This document shows, in pieces, positions 57,965 through 64,000 of a DNA stretch of 64,000 nucleotides. This DNA is from Oceanobacillus arenosus (GTDB taxonomy: Bacteria > Bacillota > Bacilli > Bacillales > Amphibacillaceae). Both the position numbers and the translations under genes were made by a program. The DNA is taken from contig NZ_PIOC01000033.1 of assembly GCF_003369575.1 (NCBI RefSeq), positions 62,001 through 126,000 on the forward strand, written 5' to 3'. Below the pieces are notes generated by a model. It saw only the letters and a program-made list of their open reading frames with translations, was not told the DNA's origin and did not search any database. How positions within the stretch are numbered: the first letter of the stretch is position 1; the number at the start of each line of letters is the position of its first letter.

Positions 57965-59440
<1,476 letters not shown>

Positions 59441-59446
59441 ATTAAC

Positions 59447-59520
59447 AAAAGCGCAAGCGCCCGTTTAGCGACGTACGGAGGTGAGGAAAGTCTCGCTAGT
59501 CGCTGGAGCTGGACGTGGCC
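59447..59520 (+). repeat. Repeat family B, short copy B5
   Basis: AAAAGCGCAAGCGCCCGTTTAGCGAC, a single CGTACGGAGGTGAGG, GTCGCTGGAGCTGGACGTGGCC. It equals B4 with the segment between the two CGTACGGA copies removed. Sense orientation, six bases after the guaB stop. Confidence 0.85.
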
Positions 59521-59570
59521 TATCCTATCATAGGAATTATAAGTAAAAGTTTTTCTTAATTGTCATAAAG

Positions 59571-59605
59571 TAGATGGGGGATTTTCGACCTCCGTCTATT
59601 TTTTT
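59571..59605 (+). terminator. Terminator of guaB
   Basis: TAGATGGGGG (59571-59580) pairs with CCTCCGTCTA (59589-59598), followed by seven T residues. Confidence 0.85.
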
Positions 59606-59675
59606 GCACCTTTCTATGTTAAAATAACATGGTGCATATTTTTACTGTACAAAAAATTGTTGGAGGTACGGGAAG

Positions 59676-61013
59676 TTGAAACAAACTATCAAGAAGGGAC
59701 TGTCATTGTTACTTATTTCTTTAGTTATAATGACGTCATTAATCATACCATCATTTTCTGCACAAGCAGCAGGAACGGTCGATTTGAATGCAGAATCGGC
59801 AATATTAGTAGATGCGAAAACAGGGAAGGTTTTATACTCTAAAAATGCAGATGTAGCTCTTCCTCCAGCGAGCATGACAAAAATGATGACAGAGTATCTT
59901 GTACTTGAAGCAATTAATAATGGGGATATTAGTTGGGAGACGACAACACAAATAAGTGACTATCCATTTAAAGTCTCTGCAAATCCATCCTTTTCAGGTA
60001 TTGGATTAACGCAAGATAAGGACTATAAGGTTCGTGATTTATATAATGCCATGGCCGTTTTCTCTGATAATGGTACGACGGTGGCACTTGCAGAACTGGT
60101 TGCAGGCTCTGAAGCTGAATTTGTAAAATTAATGAATCAAAAAGGGAAAGAAATGGGTCTTCCTGAATATAAATTCGTCAATGCAACAGGGATCGATAAT
60201 GCTGACCTTGTAGGCATTAACCCAAATTTAACAGATGAAAATGGCAGCAATTTGCTATCAGCTAAATCAGCTGCACTATTAGCATTCCACTTAATTAACG
60301 ATTATCCTGAGGCATTGGACATATCGAAACAAACAACAGTAGAATTTGAAGGTTATACAGTAGAAAATCTTAATTGGATGCTTCCACATGATGCAACTAA
60401 TTTTAAGCAATATTATTATGAAGGCATGGATGGTTTAAAAACGGGCCATACTATTTTAGCAGGATATACGTTTACAGGAACATCTGAACGAAATGGCAAC
60501 AGGTTAATTTCAGTTGTCATGAAAACAGCTAGTGAAGATGAACGCTTTAAAGAAACAGCGAAATTGATGGATTATGGTTATACTGGTTTTCAATTAACAG
60601 AATTATTCCCGAAAGGCTATAAACTGGAAGGTGAATCCGCTATTCCAGTTGCAAAAGGGAAAAAAGATACGGTTCAAGTTTCCTTAAAGGAAGGCGTAAC
60701 ATTACCAATTAATCCGGATGATGCAGACAAGTATCACATCGTATACAATATCGATAAGGATAAACTGAATAAGGAAGGCGAATTGACGGCACCAATTGAA
60801 AAAGGTGCAGTAGTCGGTACAGCAACCCTTACATTTGATGGAGAAAATGACTTTGGTTATATTTTCCCGGAAAACGGATCTACAATCGATTTAGTAACAG
60901 ATAATGCAGTAGAGAAATCAAATTGGTTCATGCTTACATTAGGTGCTATCGGAGACTTCTTTGCAAATCTATTTACGACATCTGTCGATTGGATTAAAGG
61001 TTTATTCAGCTAA
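59676..61013 (+). CDS. dacA: D-alanyl-D-alanine carboxypeptidase (PBP5 type)
   Basis: A 445-residue low-molecular-weight penicillin-binding protein. Signal peptide (ISLVIMTSLIIPSFSAQAAG, cleaved near 33), S11 peptidase with SMTK near 66, SDN near 128 and KTGHT near 258, a PBP5 C-terminal domain and an amphipathic membrane anchor (FFANLFTTSVDWIKGLF). It trims the terminal D-Ala of peptidoglycan stem peptides. TTG start with GGAGG nine bases upstream. Between guaB and serS as in B. subtilis. Confidence 0.95.
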   Translation: MKQTIKKGLSLLLISLVIMTSLIIPSFSAQAAGTVDLNAESAILVDAKTGKVLYSKNADVALPPASMTKMMTEYLVLEAINNGDISWETTTQISDYPFKVSANPSFSGIGLTQDKDYKVRDLYNAMAVFSDNGTTVALAELVAGSEAEFVKLMNQKGKEMGLPEYKFVNATGIDNADLVGINPNLTDENGSNLLSAKSAALLAFHLINDYPEALDISKQTTVEFEGYTVENLNWMLPHDATNFKQYYYEGMDGLKTGHTILAGYTFTGTSERNGNRLISVVMKTASEDERFKETAKLMDYGYTGFQLTELFPKGYKLEGESAIPVAKGKKDTVQVSLKEGVTLPINPDDADKYHIVYNIDKDKLNKEGELTAPIEKGAVVGTATLTFDGENDFGYIFPENGSTIDLVTDNAVEKSNWFMLTLGAIGDFFANLFTTSVDWIKGLFS

Positions 61014-61065
61014 TATTAGAAACACACTTGCATTCGACTAGAAAAACAATTAAAATAGACTGTAA

Positions 61066-61316
61066 TTATAGGTAAACAGTATTGATAGGAACTAGTAACA
61101 GCATCTCTATCATGAGAGAGTCGGTGGTTGGTGCAAATCGACGTTAGAATGTTGTGAATCCATCCTTGAACTGGTTTATGGAAAAGATCATATCTTAGTA
61201 AATAAACCCGGTGTTGTACCGTTAAAACAATTGAGCCGGAAGAGATAATCTCTTCAACAAGGGTGGCAACGCGGGAAATATACTCTCGTCCCTATTTTTA
61301 GGGACGGGAGTTTTTT
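61066..61316 (+). ncRNA. T-box riboswitch of serS
   Basis: A tRNA-sensing leader. Stem I region from about 61100, specifier loop GTGAATCCATCC with probable serine specifier TCC (61159-61161), the T-box AGGGTGGCAACGCGGG (61260-61275) that pairs with the tRNA acceptor end, then a terminator (61282-61310) with six T residues. Uncharged tRNA-Ser would favour the antiterminator and serS expression. Confidence 0.95.
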
Positions 61317-61393
61317 GTATGCAAATTGAGAGGTAATCATGCGCTCACTTTATAAGTGCCACTAGTTTAAAAAATAGTTAAGGAGGAATTTCT

Positions 61394-62668
61394 ATGTTAG
61401 ACATGAAGTATTTACGTAATAATTTTGCTGAGGTAAAGGGCAAGCTCACACATCGTGGGGAGGATTTATCTGAGCTCGATCATTTCGAGGAACTAGATAG
61501 CAAACGAAGAGAATTGATAGTTCAAACGGAAGAGTTAAAGGCGAAGCGCAATGAAGCAACGAAGCAGATTTCGGCATTAAAGCGTGAGAAAAAAGATGCA
61601 GAGCCAGCAATTAAAGAAATGCGCGAAGTTGGTGACCAAATTTCCGTACTGGATCGCGAGTTAAATGAAATTGAAGAGCATCTTCAGCAAATCATGCTGT
61701 CTATTCCAAATATCCCGCATGAAAGTGTACCTGTTGGTGAGGATGAAGATGATAATATTGAAATCCGCAATTGGGGTGAAAAGCCTGCGTTTAATTTCGA
61801 GGAACAAGCGCACTGGGATATTGCGTCTAAGCTGGACATTCTAGATTTTGAACGAGCAGCAAAGGTAACCGGCAGTCGCTTTGTATTTTATAAAGGACTT
61901 GGTGCGAGACTTGAGCGCGCGCTGATTAACTTTATGATGGAATTGCATGCGGATCAACATGGTTATGTGGAGATGCTTCCACCAACGATCGTGAATCGCG
62001 CGTCGATGACTGGTACTGGGCAGCTTCCGAAATTTGAAGAAGATGCGTTCAAGCTAGAGGGTTGGGATTACTTTATGGTTCCGACAGCAGAGGTTCCAGT
62101 AACAAATTATCATCGCGATGAGATTTTGGCTGGTGAGAATCTACCGATAAAATATGTTGCATTTAGCAGCAGCTTCCGTTCTGAAGCAGGTTCTGCTGGA
62201 CGCGACACACGCGGATTAATTCGCCAGCATCAATTCAATAAAGTAGAGCTTGTTCATTTTGTAAAACCAGAGGATTCTTATGAAACATTGGAAATTCTTA
62301 CTGGTCACGCTGAAAGGGTATTGCAGCTTCTAAACTTACCATACCGTGTCATGAGCATGTGTACAGGTGATCTAGGCTTTACCGCAGCGAAGAAATATGA
62401 CATTGAAGTTTGGATGCCAAGCCAGGATAAATACCGCGAAATATCTTCTTGCTCTAATTTCGAAGCCTTTCAAGCAAGACGTGCAGGCATTCGCTTTAGA
62501 AGAGAAGCAAATGGTAAACCAGAATACGTTCATACATTAAATGGATCAGGTCTTGCACTTGGTAGAACCGTTGCGGCCATCTTAGAAAATTACCAACAAG
62601 CGGACGGTTCTGTAATCGTTCCAGAAGCATTACGTCCATATATGTGTGGTAAAGAAGTCATTAAATAG
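61394..62668 (+). CDS. serS: Seryl-tRNA synthetase
   Basis: A 424-residue class II synthetase. N-terminal coiled coil (about 30-105) that contacts the long arm of tRNA-Ser, motif 2 [14 protein letters not shown] near 262 and motif 3 [18 protein letters not shown] near 385. AAGGAGG precedes the ATG. Controlled by the T-box upstream. A tRNA-Ser gene follows 0.5 kb on. Confidence 0.97.
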   Translation: MLDMKYLRNNFAEVKGKLTHRGEDLSELDHFEELDSKRRELIVQTEELKAKRNEATKQISALKREKKDAEPAIKEMREVGDQISVLDRELNEIEEHLQQIMLSIPNIPHESVPVGEDEDDNIEIRNWGEKPAFNFEEQAHWDIASKLDILDFERAAKVTGSRFVFYKGLGARLERALINFMMELHADQHGYVEMLPPTIVNRASMTGTGQLPKFEEDAFKLEGWDYFMVPTAEVPVTNYHRDEILAGENLPIKYVAFSSSFRSEAGSAGRDTRGLIRQHQFNKVELVHFVKPEDSYETLEILTGHAERVLQLLNLPYRVMSMCTGDLGFTAAKKYDIEVWMPSQDKYREISSCSNFEAFQARRAGIRFRREANGKPEYVHTLNGSGLALGRTVAAILENYQQADGSVIVPEALRPYMCGKEVIK

Positions 62669-62676
62669 TTTGAGAC

Positions 62677-62713
62677 AAGGTAGAGAGCAGAAATTGCCCT
62701 TTACCTTTTTTTC
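62677..62713 (+). terminator. Terminator of serS
   Basis: AAGGTAGAG...CTTTACCTT stem with an internal GC pair and mismatches, followed by TTTTT. Starts eight bases after the stop. Confidence 0.7.
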
Positions 62714-62739
62714 TATACAGGGAAAAAGGTTTTATTCCT

Positions 62740-62786
62740 AATTAACTGGCTGTAAGACCCCCACTTAATGAAGTTTCACTTTATAA
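62740..62786 (-). repeat. Repeat family C, inverted deleted copy C3
   Basis: On the minus strand: ATAAAGTGAAACTTCATTAA then GTGGGGGTCTTACAGCCAG, joining the left end and the right end of C1. The central hairpins are missing. Confidence 0.75.
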
Positions 62787-62830
62787 AAAAGTGTTGCTTT
62801 AGGCAGATAAGGCAAGACGTGCGAATGATT

Positions 62831-63048
62831 AGTTGATATATAGTGTGGACTATGGATAATTTGGTTTCAGATCTTTAGAGAAGTTGAAATCGCTCAAAAG
62901 GTTATATTGCTTTACTTCAATTAACATCGTTTGTAAGTGGTAAGCCGCGCTTTTATATTTGACTTTTTACAACCCCAGCGTAGTGTATTTCTGGAGCGAC
63001 TAGTCCGAGAGCTTTAAGCACTAAACTTAGTCCGCACTTTATCTAAAA
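62831..63048 (-). repeat. Dispersed repeat family A, inverted core-less copy A4
   Basis: Minus strand: TTTAGATAAAGTGCGGACTA, GACTAGTCGCTCCAGAAATA, CACTACGCTGGGGTTGTAAA, ACCACTTACAAACGATG, ending ATATATCAACT. Aligned with A3 it lacks the region between the GAAATACAC arms. It lies between serS and tRNA-Ser. Confidence 0.75.
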
Positions 63049-63117
63049 TACCAACAAGTATAACAGAACAATCCATTCAGAAAGTGAATAATGACGGGAA
63101 ATTTGTCGGAAATAACA

Positions 63118-63146
63118 TTGACAATCGAAATTGAGAATGATATATT
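63118..63146 (+). promoter_or_regulatory. SigA promoter of tRNA-Ser
   Basis: A perfect TTGACA (63118-63123), 17 bases, TATATT (63141-63146), 15 bases before the tRNA. Confidence 0.75.
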
Positions 63147-63161
63147 ATAACTTGTCGCTAC

Positions 63162-63254
63162 GGAGGTATACCCAAGTTCGGCTGAAGGGATCGGTCTTGA
63201 AAACCGACAGGCGGGTCAAACCGCGCGGGGGTTCGAATCCCTCTACCTCCTCCA
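63162..63254 (+). tRNA. tRNA-Ser(UGA)
   Basis: Complete class II tRNA. Acceptor GGAGGTA (63162-63168) pairs with TACCTCC (63244-63250), anticodon loop CTTGAAA with anticodon TGA, long variable arm (CGGGTCAAACCGCG), T-loop GTTCGAATC and encoded CCA (63252-63254). The discriminator base at 63251 is T; serine tRNAs usually have G. Confidence 0.96.
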
Positions 63255-63285
63255 TTAAACGAATTTAATTAGTATATTATAGATG

Positions 63286-63315
63286 AAAAACCGCTACAAT
63301 TGTAGCGGTTTTTTT
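63286..63315. terminator. Bidirectional terminator between tRNA-Ser and the alarmone synthetase
   Basis: AAAAACCGCTACAAT and its complement ATTGTAGCGGTTTTT form a continuous palindrome with T-runs on both strands; it ends both convergent transcripts. Confidence 0.88.
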
Positions 63316-64000
63316 ACTGTCTATCTTTTAATAATGAGTCTAAAAAATGATCAGGTATTTGAAATCCCCCTTCGCCAATTCCTAGGGGATTTACAGCGTA
63401 ATTTGACGTTTCTTGTTCTTTAATATAGGTTACTTCTTTATACAATCGCTCCATTTTCAAATCCAATTCATTTGCAGCAGTTGCTGCATTCGTTAATTCT
63501 TTCACTAGATGCTCGGGAATTGATTTATTGTATTTATAATAAATTTTATGCTCGAGGCTTGCCCAGAAGTCCATTGCAACCGTGCGAATTTGGATTTCAA
63601 CATATACCTGTTCCTCCCTGTCAGACATAAACACAGGAATAGCCAACACTAAATGCAGGCTCTTATAACCATTTGATTTTGGATTTTTAATATAATCCTT
63701 GCATTCAATTAACGTAATATCCTTCTGCTTTAGGATCATGTCACTTATCTTATAAATATCTGCCGTAAATGAGCAGACAATTCGAATGCCAACGATGTCC
63801 CTTATATTCTCTTTAATCGAATCTAACGACATCTCAATATTTTTACGAAGCATTTTTTGCAAGATGCTTTCTGGTGATTTGATACGTGATTTTATATGTT
63901 CGATTGGATTATAATCGTGGAAAAGCTGGAATTCCTCTTTTAAAATCGTTAACTTTGTATCCATTTCGCGCAAGCCAAATTTATATGTCATCATGAATCG
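63314..64000 (-). CDS. Small alarmone synthetase, YwaC/RelP type (5' end outside window)
   Basis: At least 228 residues of a GTP pyrophosphokinase that makes (p)ppGpp. The RelA/SpoT synthetase signature is present: NPIEHIKSRIKSPESI, IRDIVGIRIVCSF, NGYKSLHLVLAIPV and EIQIRTVAMDFWASLEHKIYYK. The TYKFGLREMDTKL start aligns with a point some 25 residues into B. subtilis YwaC, and the frame is open to the window edge, so the N-terminus is probably missing although an ATG lies at 63994. It is closer to YwaC (SasA) than to YjbM. Beside serS here; convergent with tRNA-Ser. Confidence 0.88.
   Translation of the reverse strand, partial: RFMMTYKFGLREMDTKLTILKEEFQLFHDYNPIEHIKSRIKSPESILQKMLRKNIEMSLDSIKENIRDIVGIRIVCSFTADIYKISDMILKQKDITLIECKDYIKNPKSNGYKSLHLVLAIPVFMSDREEQVYVEIQIRTVAMDFWASLEHKIYYKYNKSIPEHLVKELTNAATAANELDLKMERLYKEVTYIKEQETSNYAVNPLGIGEGGFQIPDHFLDSLLKDRQ

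Overview
The window is low-GC Gram-positive chromosomal DNA, almost certainly from a member of the Bacillaceae and probably from the halotolerant Oceanobacillus/Virgibacillus side of the family. Evidence is the Bacillus-type gene order around the replication origin, strong AGGAGG ribosome binding sites, a serine T-box, sporulation genes (yyaC, cdaS) and a complete walRKHIJ-htrC locus. The exact genus cannot be read from the sequence alone.

The organising feature is oriC at about 45.5-47.6 kb. DnaA-box clusters flank dnaA, and a candidate DnaA-trio plus AT-rich unwinding element lies just before dnaN. To the left nearly all genes are on the minus strand and to the right nearly all are on the plus strand, so both replication arms are transcribed away from the origin.

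Layout. (1) 0-7 kb: end of a uracil permease, a GNAT-Nudix-GNAT operon, a small secreted DUF3889 protein, a histidine phosphatase, an inositol-phosphatase-like enzyme and an ABC exporter. (2) 7-14.4 kb: htrC, walJ, walI, walH, walK, walR, the essential cell-wall two-component system. (3) 14.9-17.5 kb: an M23 peptidoglycan hydrolase and the diadenylate cyclase cdaS. (4) 17.5-22.5 kb: an accessory block holding a TetR-controlled operon (ribB, a PlsC-TPR protein, an unknown protein, a FabG-like SDR, a 39-residue membrane peptide) with two matching palindromic operators, and an ArsR-SRPBCC pair. (5) 22.9-33.6 kb: replicative helicase, L9, c-di-AMP phosphodiesterase gdpP, yybS, S18-ssb-S6, ychF, yyzM, a YkvI-like transporter and yyaC. 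(6) 34-45.3 kb: DUF554, parB, parA, noc, rsmG, mnmG, mnmE, jag, yidC, rnpA, rpmH, with two parS sites. (7) 46-64 kb: dnaA, dnaN, yaaA, recF, remB, gyrB, gyrA, a degenerate HD-GYP protein, yaaC, guaB, dacA, T-box-serS, tRNA-Ser and a partial small alarmone synthetase. No rRNA operon lies between gyrA and guaB.

Three dispersed non-coding repeat families thread through the intergenic spaces. Family A (about 190-240 bp, terminal inverted repeats, GC-rich palindromic core) has six copies. Family B (75 or about 150 bp) has five clear and two decayed copies; most begin a few bases after a stop codon in sense orientation, and all but the shortest clear copy carry a perfect Shine-Dalgarno-like 8-mer. 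Family C (about 175 bp full length) has three copies, two of which supply the ribosome binding site of the next gene. A further cluster of about eight DnaA-box-like 9-mers lies 39 kb from oriC, between htrC and the ABC exporter. The accessory TetR/RibB/acyltransferase operon, the repeat families and the distal DnaA-box cluster are the parts most worth a second look.
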